Positions 37,834-47,018 of a stretch of 64,000 bases of DNA are shown here, piece by piece. The translations under genes and the position numbers were made by a program. The stretch is from positions 58,568 to 122,567 of the forward strand of contig SVLF01000001.1 in NCBI GenBank assembly GCA_015068085.1, written 5' to 3'. Below the pieces are notes generated by a model. The model was not told where the DNA came from, made no database searches, and was given only the letters and a program-made list of their open reading frames with translations. The number at the start of each line of letters is the position of its first letter. The stretch's first letter is position 1. Origin of the DNA: Oscillospiraceae bacterium (GTDB lineage: Bacteria > Bacillota > Clostridia > Oscillospirales > JAAYXM01).

Positions 37834-39231
37834 ATGAAGCTTTTTAATTCACTTACAAGAAAAAAAGAAGAATTTACGCCTATGGATCCGCAGAACGTAA
37901 AAATGTATTCCTGCGGACCTACGGTATATAATTACTTTCACATTGGAAACGCGCGCCCGTTTATCGTGTTTGACGTTTTGCGCCGCTATATGGAATATCG
38001 CGGTTACAACGTAAAGTTTGTTCAGAACTTTACCGACATTGACGATAAGGTTATAAACCGCGCAAACGAAGAAGGCGTTACTTATAAGGATATTGCAGAT
38101 AAATACATCGAAGAATACTTTGTCGATGCAAAGGGTCTCGGTATTCATCCGGCGACCATCCATCCTAAGGCAACGGAAAACATTGATGCTATTATCGAGA
38201 TTGTGTCAACGCTTATTGAAAAGGGCTATGCATATGAGTCTGAGGGTGATGTTTATTTCCGCGCACTTAAATTCAAGGACTACGGCAAGCTTTCAAAGCA
38301 GCCGCTTGAAGACCTTGTTGCCGGTGCGAGAATAGGCGTGGGAGAGAAAAAAGAGGATGCGTGTGACTTTGCGCTGTGGAAGGCGGCAAAGCCCGGCGAG
38401 CCGTCGTGGACATCTCCGTGGGGTGAAGGGCGCCCGGGCTGGCACATAGAGTGCAGTGCTATGGCAAACCGTTATCTCGGAAAGACGATTGATATTCACA
38501 GCGGCGGTGTTGACCTTACTTTCCCGCATCACGAGAACGAAATTGCGCAGTCGGAAGCGGCAAACGGATGTCAGTTTGCAAACTTCTGGCTCCATAATGC
38601 ATTTCTTAATATTGATAACAAAAAAATGTCGAAATCTCTCGGTAATTTCTTCACTGTGCGCGATGCGGCAGAGGCTTACGGATATGAGGCAATCAGATTC
38701 TTTATGCTTTCCGCGCACTATCGCAGTCCGATAAATTACTCGCAGGAGTCGCTTATGCAGGCGAAGGCCGCGCTTGAAAGACTTCACAATGCAGTGAACA
38801 ATATGGAATTTCTCAGCAAAAACGGAAGCGGAGAGGCGCTTTCGGATGCGCAGAAGGAAATTCTCTCGGGATTTGACAAGCACAGAGAGAAGTTTATCGC
38901 CGCAATGGATGACGATATCAACACGGCGGATGCAATCGCCGCGATTTTTGAGCTTGTTCGCGATGTAAACAGCACCGTTGCAGATAACGGAAGCTCTGCT
39001 TTTGCGGCAGAGTGTCTCTCGCGCGTGCGTGAGCTTTGTGATGTTCTCGGGCTTGTAGAAAAGAAAGACGAAGCCTCTCTTGATGCTGAAATTGAGGCAC
39101 TTATAGAAGCACGTCAGGCGGCACGCAAGGAGCGCAACTTTGCGGAAGCGGACAGAATCCGCGACGAGCTTGCCGCACAGGGAATTATTCTTGAGGACAC
39201 TCCGCAGGGTGTAAAATGGCACAGAGCGTAA
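37834..39231 (+). CDS. cysS: Cysteinyl-tRNA synthetase
   Basis: A 465-residue class I synthetase. SCGPTVYNYFHIGNARPF contains the zinc Cys and the HIGH motif. GWHIECSAMANRYLG and DLTFPHHENEIAQSE supply the other zinc ligands. KKMSKSLGNF is the KMSKS loop. The helical C-terminal domain ends in a basic tail. It starts 3 bp after pgsA, with GAGGG inside the end of pgsA as ribosome site, so the two are translationally linked. Confidence 0.96.
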   Translation: MKLFNSLTRKKEEFTPMDPQNVKMYSCGPTVYNYFHIGNARPFIVFDVLRRYMEYRGYNVKFVQNFTDIDDKVINRANEEGVTYKDIADKYIEEYFVDAKGLGIHPATIHPKATENIDAIIEIVSTLIEKGYAYESEGDVYFRALKFKDYGKLSKQPLEDLVAGARIGVGEKKEDACDFALWKAAKPGEPSWTSPWGEGRPGWHIECSAMANRYLGKTIDIHSGGVDLTFPHHENEIAQSEAANGCQFANFWLHNAFLNIDNKKMSKSLGNFFTVRDAAEAYGYEAIRFFMLSAHYRSPINYSQESLMQAKAALERLHNAVNNMEFLSKNGSGEALSDAQKEILSGFDKHREKFIAAMDDDINTADAIAAIFELVRDVNSTVADNGSSAFAAECLSRVRELCDVLGLVEKKDEASLDAEIEALIEARQAARKERNFAEADRIRDELAAQGIILEDTPQGVKWHRA

Positions 39232-39248
39232 GCTAAGAAACTTAGCTT
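39230..39248 (+). terminator. Weak hairpin after cysS
   Basis: AAGCTAAG/CTTAGCTT with an AAA loop, without a real T tract. It could attenuate transcription before polA, but readthrough is likely. Confidence 0.35.
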
Positions 39249-39283
39249 TCATTGGCTCAGAAAATTCACCGGAGGGAAAGCAT

Positions 39284-41938
39284 ATGAAGATAATGGTTAT
39301 TGACGGGAACAGCATAGTGAACCGTGCGTATTACGGAGTGCGTCCGCTGACGAATGCGGAGGGACTCAATACAAATGCGATTTACGGCTTTCTCTCAATC
39401 TATATGAAAATACTTGATGAGGTTAATCCCGACGGTGTTTGCGTTGCATTCGACTTAAGAAAGCCGACCTTCCGTCATATTAAATATGACGGTTACAAGG
39501 CAACCAGAAAAGGAATGCCCGATGAGCTTGCAGAGCAGATGCAGCCGCTCAAAGATGTGCTTGATGCGATGAACATTATGCGCATTGAGTGTGAGGGGTA
39601 TGAAGCGGATGACATAATCGGTACCGTTAGCCGTATCTGCCGTGATGGCGGGGATGAGTGCGTTATCGTTACAGGAGACCGTGACAGTTTCCAGCTTATT
39701 GAAAACGAGGGGACAGAGGTGCTTCTTGTTTCGTCGAGGATGGGAAAGACGGAAACAACGCTGTATAACGGTGCGACGCTCCTTATGAAATACGGACTTC
39801 CGCCTGAGCTGATGCGTGATCTTAAAGGCCTTCAGGGGGACAGCTCCGATAATATCCCCGGCGTTGCGGGAATAGGTGAGAAAACCGCGACAGAGCTTGT
39901 TTCTCGTTTCGGAGACATAGATTCAATCTATGAAAACATAGACTCGCCGGATATACGCGATTCTGTCCGCAAAAAGCTTGTTGCAGGACGTGACGCGGCA
40001 TATCTTTCAAAGTGGCTCGGCACGATTGTTCAGGATGCGCCGATTGAGTTTTCAAAAGAGGCTTGCGCTCGCCGTGATGTCGACAACGATAAGCTTTATC
40101 CGCTGTTCACAAGGCTTGAATTCAAGAGCTTTATAACCAGACTCGGGCTTACTCCGCCGGATGTACAGGGAGCGTCACGTCCGGAAACAATGCCGGAGCT
40201 TGAAAAAATAACAGTAAGAACAGTTGAGGAAATAGTGCGGGCAAAGGAGTATATAAGAGGTAAGAAATGTACCGTTGTGCTTGCCGATGCACTTATGGGT
40301 ATTGCTGTAGCTTGCGGTGATCGCATATATGCTCTATCTTCTTGCGATAATGATGAGTCTGCATTTGCGGATTTTGTGCGCTTTGTTTTCTCGGAAGAGG
40401 TTGAAAAGACGGTTCATGATAAGAAACATATTTCTACTGTTCTTCACCGCGAGAAAATTGTGTGCGAGAACGTAACCTTTGATACCTCGCTTTGCGCGTA
40501 CGTTCTTGATGCTACGCGAAAAAGATATGACTTAACATCGGTTTCACATATGTTCGGCTGTGACCTTGATGTCTCTTGTGATCGTCTTTGCGACGGAGCG
40601 TGTTTTTCGCCTTTGACCGGAAGCGAGGATGGGATATCTGCACTCTTTGTGTGTGCCGAGGCACTCGTGTATATAGAGAAGGAAATGCGGAGAAAGCTTT
40701 GCAACGAAGGTTGTGAAAGCTTGTATTTTGATATCGAGCTTCCGTTTACGGATGTCCTTCTTGATATGGAGCGCGAGGGAATACGTGTTGACGGAAAAGA
40801 GCTTTCCCGTTTCGGTGATAAGCTTTCTGAGCAGATAAGCCTTCTTGAAAAGGAGATATATGAATGCTCGGGCGAGGAGTTCAATATCTTATCGCCAAAA
40901 CAGCTTGGTGAAGTGCTTTTCGAAAAGCTTGGCATTCCGCCCGTCAAAAAGACGAAAACGGGGTATTCTACCGATGCAGAAGTGCTTGAAAAGCTTCGTA
41001 ACAAGCACGATATAATTCCGCTTATTCTTGAATACAGAAAATATACAAAGCTGAAATCTACCTATGCCGACGGACTTCTGCGCTTCATTTCCGAACGCGA
41101 CGGAAGGATAAGGACAACCTTTCAGCAGACCGTTACGGCAACAGGCAGATTAAGCTCCACAGACCCGAATTTGCAGAATATCCCGATACGCTCGGAGCTC
41201 GGCGGCGAGGTCAGACGTATGTTTGTTCCGACGGATGAGAACCACTGCTTTATAGATGCCGACTATTCTCAGATTGAGCTTCGTGTTCTTGCACATATAA
41301 CGGGTGATGCAGAAATGTGCCGCGCCTTCCGTGAGGGTGAGGACATCCACACGCAGACCGCCTCACAGGTGTTCGGAGTGGCAGTGGATGAAGTTACGCC
41401 TGAAATGCGCCGTGTTTCAAAGGCGGTTAATTTCGGTATTGTGTACGGTATATCGGAGTTTTCTCTTGCAGAGGATATCGGTGTGACGCGCACTGAGGCA
41501 AAACGGTATATTGAGGCATATCTTGACCATTATTCCGGTGTCCGTGAATATATGAAGAATATCGTTGAAGCTGCCCGACGCGACGGATATGTCACGACGA
41601 TGTTCGGACGGCGCAGATATATTCCGGAGATAAAGTCCAAGAACTTCAATCTCCGCTCCTTCGGAGAGCGCGTTGCGCTTAATGCTCCCATTCAGGGTAC
41701 GGCGGCAGATATTATAAAAATCGCAATGCTTCGCACTCATCGAAGACTTTCGGAGAGCGGGATTTCGGCAAAGCTTCTCCTGCAGGTTCACGACGAGCTT
41801 ATTGTAGAGGCAACACGCGGAGATGCCGAGGTTGCCTCTGCGATACTGACAGAAGAAATGGAAAACGCTTGTTCGCTTTCTGTTCCGCTTGTTGCAGAGG
41901 CGGGGGTAGGAGACACTTGGTATGATGCAAAGAAATAA
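39284..41938 (+). CDS. polA: DNA polymerase I
   Basis: An 884-residue repair and Okazaki-fragment polymerase. The N-terminal 5'-3' exonuclease (about 1-290) has VIDGNS, VTGDRDSFQLI and GLQGDSSDNIPGVAGIGEKTA. The middle 3'-5' exonuclease-like domain lacks recognisable DEDD residues, as in many Firmicutes. The polymerase has TGRLSSTDPNLQNIPIR, motif A DADYSQIELRVLAHI, motif B RRVSKAVNFGIVYGIS and motif C LLQVHDELIVE. GGAGG precedes the ATG. The 3' end overlaps rimI by 17 bp. Confidence 0.96.
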   Translation: MKIMVIDGNSIVNRAYYGVRPLTNAEGLNTNAIYGFLSIYMKILDEVNPDGVCVAFDLRKPTFRHIKYDGYKATRKGMPDELAEQMQPLKDVLDAMNIMRIECEGYEADDIIGTVSRICRDGGDECVIVTGDRDSFQLIENEGTEVLLVSSRMGKTETTLYNGATLLMKYGLPPELMRDLKGLQGDSSDNIPGVAGIGEKTATELVSRFGDIDSIYENIDSPDIRDSVRKKLVAGRDAAYLSKWLGTIVQDAPIEFSKEACARRDVDNDKLYPLFTRLEFKSFITRLGLTPPDVQGASRPETMPELEKITVRTVEEIVRAKEYIRGKKCTVVLADALMGIAVACGDRIYALSSCDNDESAFADFVRFVFSEEVEKTVHDKKHISTVLHREKIVCENVTFDTSLCAYVLDATRKRYDLTSVSHMFGCDLDVSCDRLCDGACFSPLTGSEDGISALFVCAEALVYIEKEMRRKLCNEGCESLYFDIELPFTDVLLDMEREGIRVDGKELSRFGDKLSEQISLLEKEIYECSGEEFNILSPKQLGEVLFEKLGIPPVKKTKTGYSTDAEVLEKLRNKHDIIPLILEYRKYTKLKSTYADGLLRFISERDGRIRTTFQQTVTATGRLSSTDPNLQNIPIRSELGGEVRRMFVPTDENHCFIDADYSQIELRVLAHITGDAEMCRAFREGEDIHTQTASQVFGVAVDEVTPEMRRVSKAVNFGIVYGISEFSLAEDIGVTRTEAKRYIEAYLDHYSGVREYMKNIVEAARRDGYVTTMFGRRRYIPEIKSKNFNLRSFGERVALNAPIQGTAADIIKIAMLRTHRRLSESGISAKLLLQVHDELIVEATRGDAEVASAILTEEMENACSLSVPLVAEAGVGDTWYDAKK

Positions 41939-42377
41939 CATAACGGTGCGCAGTGCAGAGATTCCCGATATTCCGCACATTGCCGGACTTGAAAGAGAGT
42001 GTTTTTCTGCTCCGTGGAGTGAAAATGCCATTCAGGAAACAATGGAGAGAGAAAACGCGGTTTTTCTCGTGGCGGAATACGGCGGTGAAATTTGCGGATA
42101 CGCAGGTTCGTATTATGCTGCAAATGAGGGATATATAACAAATGTTGCAGTATCAGGGAAGATGCGCCGCCGCGGGATCGGACGGGCGCTTGTTTGCGCT
42201 CTGATGGAAAAGGCAAGAAAAATGGCGTTTTCATTTTTAACGCTCGAAGTGCGCGTCGGAAACACGGCGGCTATTGCGCTTTATGAGTCGCTCGGCTTTG
42301 AAAATCTTGGGCGCCGCCCGCGGTTTTATTCAAATCCCACCGAGGATGCATATATAATGACGTGGAATATAACATAA
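41922..42377 (+). CDS. rimI: Ribosomal protein alanine N-acetyltransferase (GNAT family)
   Basis: A 151-residue GNAT acetyltransferase. VAVSGKMRRRGIGRALV is the acetyl-CoA binding motif (R/Q-x-x-G-x-G/A), and TLEVRVGNTAAIALYESLGF is the typical end. RimI acetylates the N-terminus of ribosomal protein bS18 in other bacteria. It starts inside the end of polA (ATG 41922 or 41925). Its position before tsaD is the classic rimI-tsaD order, which supports the assignment over other GNAT enzymes. Confidence 0.85.
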   Translation: MMQRNNITVRSAEIPDIPHIAGLERECFSAPWSENAIQETMERENAVFLVAEYGGEICGYAGSYYAANEGYITNVAVSGKMRRRGIGRALVCALMEKARKMAFSFLTLEVRVGNTAAIALYESLGFENLGRRPRFYSNPTEDAYIMTWNIT

Positions 42378-42398
42378 AAGAAGGAAGGTTAAAATCCT

Positions 42399-43406
42399 GT
42401 GAAAATACTCGCGATAGAAAGCTCGTGCGATGAAACCGCTGCCGCAATAGTGGAGGACGGACGGCGTGTGCTTTCAAATGTAATATACTCTCAGGCGGAT
42501 ATGCACGCACTTTACGGAGGGGTTGTTCCAGAAATTGCGTCAAGAAAGCACATAGAGTGCATCGCGGCGCTTACGGAAAAGGCTTTTTCAGATGCAGGAA
42601 TCGAAAAAAATGATATTGATGCCGTGGCAGTAACGTACGCGCCGGGGCTTATCGGGGCTTTGCTTGTCGGTGTCGGCTTTGCAAAGTCGCTTGCTTTTTC
42701 GCTTGATAAGCCGCTTGTTCCGGTGCATCATATCCGCGGGCACATTGCTGCGAATTACATAGCATTTCCGGAGCTTACACCGCCGTTCCTCTGCCTTGTA
42801 GCATCGGGGGGACATACACTTTTGGTTGATGTGAAGGATTATACAAGCTTTGAAATTTTAGGTTCAACGCGTGATGATGCGGCGGGCGAGGCGTTTGATA
42901 AGTGCGCCCGTGTGCTTGGTATTGGATATCCGGGAGGCGCGAAAATTGACGCGCTTGCAAAGCAGGGGGATAAGAATAAATACAAGCTTCCGCGCGCGAA
43001 AATTGACGGTGCGGAGCTTGATATGTCCTTTTCCGGACTCAAAACCGCAGTTATAAACCTCGCTCATCGTGCGGAACAGCTCGGCGAGGAAATAGATAAA
43101 CCATCTCTTGCTGCCTCTTTCTGTGAAGCTGTGTGCGATGCGATTGTTCCGAGATGCATGGCTGCGGCGAAGCTTAATGGGAGAGATAAAATCGCAATTG
43201 CAGGTGGAGTTGCTGCCAATTCATTCCTGCGTGCAAGACTCGAAAAAGAGGCAAAAAGTTCAAAAATCGAGCTTTTTTTTCCTCCCGTTTCTCTTTGCGG
43301 TGACAATGCCGCAATGATAGGTGCGCAAGCATATTTCGAGTTTTTGCGCAAAAACACGGCAGGAAGCGACCTGAATGCGCGTGCAACGTTATCTATTGAT
43401 TTTTAA
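42399..43406 (+). CDS. tsaD: tRNA N6-threonylcarbamoyladenosine transferase TsaD
   Basis: A 335-residue ASKHA-fold protein transferring the threonylcarbamoyl group to A37 of ANN-reading tRNAs with TsaB and TsaE. LAIESSCDETAAAIVEDG is the N-terminal ATP motif. HHIRGHIAANYI holds the metal-binding His pair (HxxxH). LVASGGHTLLV, DDAAGEAFDKCAR and VAAN with SLCGDNAAMIG complete the site. The start is GTG at 42399, with GGAAGG upstream. Confidence 0.95.
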   Translation: MKILAIESSCDETAAAIVEDGRRVLSNVIYSQADMHALYGGVVPEIASRKHIECIAALTEKAFSDAGIEKNDIDAVAVTYAPGLIGALLVGVGFAKSLAFSLDKPLVPVHHIRGHIAANYIAFPELTPPFLCLVASGGHTLLVDVKDYTSFEILGSTRDDAAGEAFDKCARVLGIGYPGGAKIDALAKQGDKNKYKLPRAKIDGAELDMSFSGLKTAVINLAHRAEQLGEEIDKPSLAASFCEAVCDAIVPRCMAAAKLNGRDKIAIAGGVAANSFLRARLEKEAKSSKIELFFPPVSLCGDNAAMIGAQAYFEFLRKNTAGSDLNARATLSIDF

Positions 43407-43532
43407 AGACATAATTTTACAGAATTATGTAAACTAATTTGCTGTTTTTCGGATATGTGAAAACTGCGTTTCAGAAGTTGATAAAAAATGGTAAAAAAAG
43501 AGCAATGCCTTGATATCAGCTGAGTTGTAGGC

Positions 43533-43562
43533 TGTGGAAAAACCTGTGGAAAATGTGGATAA
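43533..43562 (-). promoter_or_regulatory. Cluster of three DnaA-box-like 9-mers
   Basis: Read on the minus strand: TTATCCACA (43554-43562, the perfect DnaA box), TTTTCCACA (43545-43553, directly abutting) and TTTTCCACA (43533-43541). All three have the same orientation. Such clusters occur at oriC and at DnaA-titrating or regulatory loci. No dnaA, dnaN or gyrase genes are near, so a titration or regulatory cluster is more likely than the main origin. Confidence 0.6.
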
Positions 43563-43855
43563 CTATTTGTAGAACAATTTACCGAAAAGATTTACGTAAA
43601 CCGAAACGCGCGGTTTTAACCCTTTTCGACGGCAATTTCAATTATTGATTTAAGTGGCGGAAAAGCACTGATTTTGCCAAAAATCGGAACGTATTTCAAA
43701 AAAACAACTGTGAAAGATTTCACAATATTGTTTTTTTGACGGTGGAAAAAAAGCCTGTTTTTTTAAGGTATACAAATTGTAATAAAGTTATGAAAAATTG
43801 AAATTTGGCAATTTGACGAAATTGCGTGAGAAGTATAAAAAAAACGGCGTAAAAG

Positions 43856-43884
43856 TTGACAAAGCGACAAAAAAAGTTTAAAAT
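43856..43884 (+). promoter_or_regulatory. Sigma-A promoter of the dehydrogenase-rex unit
   Basis: TTGACA (43856-43861) and TAAAAT (43879-43884) separated by 17 bp, about 80 bp before the dehydrogenase ATG. Confidence 0.75.
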
Positions 43885-43966
43885 TAGTAGTATGAGATAA
43901 AATGCGGAGAATGTTTTGAATTTTAGGCTTCTCTCGCGTCGTTTATAGAGAAGGAGAAATGTCACA

Positions 43967-45112
43967 ATGGAAAACACAATGAAGCAGTTTGAAAAGATCA
44001 TTGCACTTCAGCTTAAGCGTATTGAGGCAATGAAGAAGGAAAACGAGTTTATAGATTATGCCGCGCTCCCGAAGATTATTATCGGTGTTTGCGGCGGTGA
44101 CGGTATCGGCCCGGCTATTACAAAGGAGGCGCATCGCGTTCTTGAATATCTCTTGAAGGAAGAAGTTGATGCCGGTAAGATTGAATTCCGCGTAATTGAC
44201 GGACTTACAATCGAAAACCGTGTTGCGGCAAACAAGGCTATTCCGGATGACGTTCTTGAAGAGCTCAAGGCATGCCACGTTATACTGAAAGGGCCTACAA
44301 CCACTCCGCGTGCCGGCGATCCGTGGCCGAACATCGAAAGCGCAAATGTTGCAATGAGAAAAGAACTTGACCTTTTTGCGAATATGCGTCCGGTAAAGGT
44401 TCCGAGCGAAGGCATTGACTGGATGTTCTTCCGTGAGAACACTGAGGGCGGGTATGCTGTCGGAAGTATGGGTGTCAACGTTACGGAAGACCTTGCGATA
44501 GACTTTACAGTCGCTACAAGCCAGGGCTGCGACAGAATCGCAGAGCTTGCGTTCTCATATGCAAAGAAGATGGGGAAGAGCCGCGTAACAGCAGTTACAA
44601 AGGCTAACGTTATCAAGACAACCGACGGAAAATTCCTTGATGCCTGCAAGAAGGTTGCGGCAAAGTATCCGGAAATTTCTTTTGATGACTGGTACATAGA
44701 CATTATGACAGCAAAGCTTGTTGACACGAAGCGCCGCCGTGATTTCCAGGTTATGGTGCTTCCGAACCTTTACGGCGACATCCTTACCGATGAGGCTGCA
44801 GAATTCCAGGGCGGCGTAGGAACGGCAGGAAGCGCAAACGTTGGAAAGCGCTATGCAATGTTTGAGGCTATCCACGGTTCTGCTCCGCGTATGGTTGCAG
44901 AGGGCAGAGATAAGTTTGCAGATCCGTGCAGTATGCTCCGCGCGGCGGTTATGCTTCTTGAGCATATCGGTGAGGTTGAAAAGTCTGAACGTCTTGCCGC
45001 GGCACTTGACATATGTATGTACGATGAGAAGAAGCTTAAGATAACGGGAAGAGCAGACGGTGCAACCTGTGCTGAGTTTGCAGATTATGTTATGTCAAAG
45101 CTTGACAGATGA
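43967..45112 (+). CDS. Isocitrate/isopropylmalate dehydrogenase family protein
   Basis: A 381-residue beta-decarboxylating dehydrogenase. GGDGIGPAITKEAHRVL is the family's N-terminal motif. LKGPTTTPRAGDPWPNIESANVAMRK gives the substrate-site region (shown in part), and FFRENTEGGY is close to isocitrate enzymes. VMVLPNLYGDILTDEAAE binds the metal, and FEAIHGSAPRM contacts the dinucleotide. NAD-dependent isocitrate dehydrogenase for 2-oxoglutarate supply is most likely. No leu or other TCA genes are adjacent, so the substrate is not proven. AAGGAG lies 10 bp before the ATG. Confidence 0.82.
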   Translation: MENTMKQFEKIIALQLKRIEAMKKENEFIDYAALPKIIIGVCGGDGIGPAITKEAHRVLEYLLKEEVDAGKIEFRVIDGLTIENRVAANKAIPDDVLEELKACHVILKGPTTTPRAGDPWPNIESANVAMRKELDLFANMRPVKVPSEGIDWMFFRENTEGGYAVGSMGVNVTEDLAIDFTVATSQGCDRIAELAFSYAKKMGKSRVTAVTKANVIKTTDGKFLDACKKVAAKYPEISFDDWYIDIMTAKLVDTKRRRDFQVMVLPNLYGDILTDEAAEFQGGVGTAGSANVGKRYAMFEAIHGSAPRMVAEGRDKFADPCSMLRAAVMLLEHIGEVEKSERLAAALDICMYDEKKLKITGRADGATCAEFADYVMSKLDR

Positions 45113-45145
45113 TAGGCAGTATTGCCAAAGAAAGGAAGATTTAGT

Positions 45146-45778
45146 ATGAGCGAGAGATATATTTCGCCGCTTGTAATCCGAAGATTGCCGAAATATCACA
45201 GATGCTTAAAGGAGCTTTCTCGCAGCGGTGTAAGCCGCGTATCTTCAAGTGTTCTGGCAAACAATCTTGGATTTACCGCATCTCAGGTACGTCAGGATTT
45301 CAGTTGCTTCGGAGGTTTCGGGCAGCAAGGCTACGGATATAATGTGGAGAGCCTTCTTGCTGAGATTGCATCCATAATCGGCGTTGACAGGAAGCATACT
45401 GCCGCGATAATCGGTGTGGGACATCTCGGTCACGCACTTGTAAATAACTTCAGCTTCAAGACCAGCGGTTTTGAGCTTGCGGCGGCTTTTGACGTAAACC
45501 CCGAGCTTATCGGTACAAAAATCGGCGATGTTCCGATTCTTGATATAAGCGAGATGGAAAAGAAGTTTGATGAAAATCCGTTTGACGTAGCTGTGCTTAC
45601 AATGCCGCGTGAGCTTGCACGTGATATGGCGCGCAAGGTTGCAGAGCTTGGCGTGCGTGGTATATGGAATTTTACGAATGTTGACCTTTCTGCAACCGAG
45701 CTTGGCGTTGAGATCGAAAACGTTCACTTTGCCGACAGCCTAAAGATTCTTTGCTACGAAATTTCAAAGGAAAAATAA
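45146..45778 (+). CDS. rex: Redox-sensing transcriptional repressor Rex
   Basis: A 210-residue repressor with an N-terminal winged helix (ISPLVIRRLPKYHRCLKEL, LGFTASQVRQDFSCFG) and a Rossmann domain (AAIIGVGHLGHALVNN, AAAFDVNPELIG). Rex leaves its operators when the NADH/NAD+ ratio rises and so releases fermentation and hydrogenase genes. The ATG at 45146 has AAGGAAG upstream; an in-frame TTG at 45122 is rejected. Likely targets in this window are hydCBA and the Fe-alcohol dehydrogenase, but I could not find a clear TTGTTAA-type operator by eye. Confidence 0.94.
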   Translation: MSERYISPLVIRRLPKYHRCLKELSRSGVSRVSSSVLANNLGFTASQVRQDFSCFGGFGQQGYGYNVESLLAEIASIIGVDRKHTAAIIGVGHLGHALVNNFSFKTSGFELAAAFDVNPELIGTKIGDVPILDISEMEKKFDENPFDVAVLTMPRELARDMARKVAELGVRGIWNFTNVDLSATELGVEIENVHFADSLKILCYEISKEK

Positions 45779-45791
45779 GGAGAACCGATCT

Positions 45792-46928
45792 ATGAAGAGG
45801 AGAATAACGGCGGTGTTTCTCGCGGCGGTTCTGTGTTTTACGCTCGTTATTGTCACCGCGGCGCAGGGGGGCTCGTCCTCCGACCCGGTGGTTTCAAAGT
45901 CATACGTTGACGGGACATTTTTTGAAAGCGTAATCTCAGCTGCACGCAACAGAATTGAGTCATCCGTGTCTTCCTTCAAAAATAAATATGTAAATGCGGC
46001 AAAGAGTGCCGCATCTGTTCCGTCGGGTGAAAAAGAGCTTATTGCGGCAACTGCGGATGCAGTTTTGCGCAATTTGCAAAGTCGCGGAAGGTATCTTTAT
46101 TCTACCCGAGCAATGACGGCGAAAACTCTCCGTTCGGGAGATAAGATATCTGCGAAAAACGGTACGGTTATTATGCTTCTTGACGGAAGCGCAAGGTGTG
46201 CTTCCGGAAGCGTTATCAACATTGCGGTTGGGCGCGAAATCGCGTCCGGTAACGCACTCGGACGTTTTACAACCTTTATGTTCCCGGAGAACGGTGCAAC
46301 CTTTGAGGTTACTTCCAAAAGTGCAAAGGTGCTCATTGACGGTGTTTATTCTCAGACGGCATATGATATAAAGTATATGAATGAAGCATATGCGCTAAAA
46401 AGCCTTGGACTTGTGCGCGGTGCCGCGGACGGTATGGAGCTGTATCGAGGAAACACGCGTGCGGAGAGCATAACAATGCTTATCCGCCTGCTCGGTGAGG
46501 AGACTCCGGCACTTTCGGCGGCACATAAGCATCCGTTTGGCGATGTTGATGCGTGGGCGCAGAGGTATGTCGGATATGCTTATCGTATGGGATATACGAA
46601 GGGTGTTACGGAAACACGCTATGACGGAAGCTCGCTCACCACGGCAAATCAGTATATGACCTTTGTTTTGAGAAGCCTTGGATATAGCGAAGAAGCGAGG
46701 GATTTCAAGTATCTCACAGCAGTAAACGATGCCGTAAGGCTTGGCGTTATTCCGCAGAGCGCGGCTGACGAGATTAACTCAACTGAATTTCGCCGTGACC
46801 ACGTTATGCATATTTCATATCTTGCCATGTCGGCACGCGTCAAGGGAAGCGATATGACGCTTCTTGCACGGCTCGTAGCAAACGGCGCCGTATCATCCGC
46901 CGCGGCAAATGAATTTTTGGAAAGATAG
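45792..46928 (+). CDS. Small secreted S-layer-homology protein
   Basis: A 378-residue exported protein: signal peptide to about residue 24 (VFLAAVLCFTLVIVTAAQ). A middle domain of about 150 residues contains KTLRSGDKISAKNGTVIMLL and VGREIASGNALG and is probably a beta-rich domain. A C-terminal SLH region follows, with AYALKSLGLVRGAADGMELY, RAESITMLIRLLGEE, YVGYAYRMGYTKGVTE and TTANQYMTFVLRSLGY. The last 16 codons (ANGAVSSAAANEFLER) are repeated at 49345-49395 beyond the ATPase cassette. The protein appears complete. Confidence 0.82.
   Translation: MKRRITAVFLAAVLCFTLVIVTAAQGGSSSDPVVSKSYVDGTFFESVISAARNRIESSVSSFKNKYVNAAKSAASVPSGEKELIAATADAVLRNLQSRGRYLYSTRAMTAKTLRSGDKISAKNGTVIMLLDGSARCASGSVINIAVGREIASGNALGRFTTFMFPENGATFEVTSKSAKVLIDGVYSQTAYDIKYMNEAYALKSLGLVRGAADGMELYRGNTRAESITMLIRLLGEETPALSAAHKHPFGDVDAWAQRYVGYAYRMGYTKGVTETRYDGSSLTTANQYMTFVLRSLGYSEEARDFKYLTAVNDAVRLGVIPQSAADEINSTEFRRDHVMHISYLAMSARVKGSDMTLLARLVANGAVSSAAANEFLER
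46878..46928 (+). repeat. Direct repeat, copy 1: 3' end of the SLH gene
   Basis: Matches 49345-49395. The first 32 bp (46878-46909 against 49345-49376) are identical, and 45 of 51 positions match to the stop codon. Copy 1 is joined to the complete SLH gene and its own terminator. Copy 2 has a different terminator and adjoins the convergent AraC gene. Confidence 0.9.
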
Positions 46929-46932
46929 ATAA

Positions 46933-46975
46933 AACAGCAACTCCCGACGGGAATTTCCTGTTGGGAGTTGCTGTT
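46933..46975 (+). terminator. Terminator after the SLH gene
   Basis: A 13-bp perfect stem (46933-46945 with 46963-46975) with an inner extension, flanked by A and T tracts. It also faces the end of the convergent TOPRIM-like gene. Confidence 0.85.
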
Positions 46976-47018
46976 CTGTTTAAATTTCCGATATAACAAT
47001 AACGGGTGAATACTAAAG

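Larger units (their letters stand above)
43407..43966. other. 560-bp non-coding, AT-rich gap
   Basis: No credible reading frame on either strand. It contains three DnaA-box-like sites (43533-43562), a 7-bp palindrome TGTGAAA-GA-TTTCACA at 43709-43724 followed by T7 (a weak possible terminator for tsaD), and the promoter of the next gene at 43856. Runs of A and T alternate throughout, unlike other intergenic gaps here. Confidence 0.6.

Noticed and set aside
38293..39315. 340-codon open frame on the minus strand opposite cysS
   Set aside because: Antisense to a fully motif-supported cysteinyl-tRNA synthetase; its composition is that of a shadow frame and there is no start signal.
43407..43966. 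Chromosomal origin of replication
   Set aside because: The DnaA boxes and AT-richness fit, but no dnaA, dnaN, recF or gyr genes are nearby and no unwinding-element repeats were recognised. Kept only as a DnaA-box cluster.
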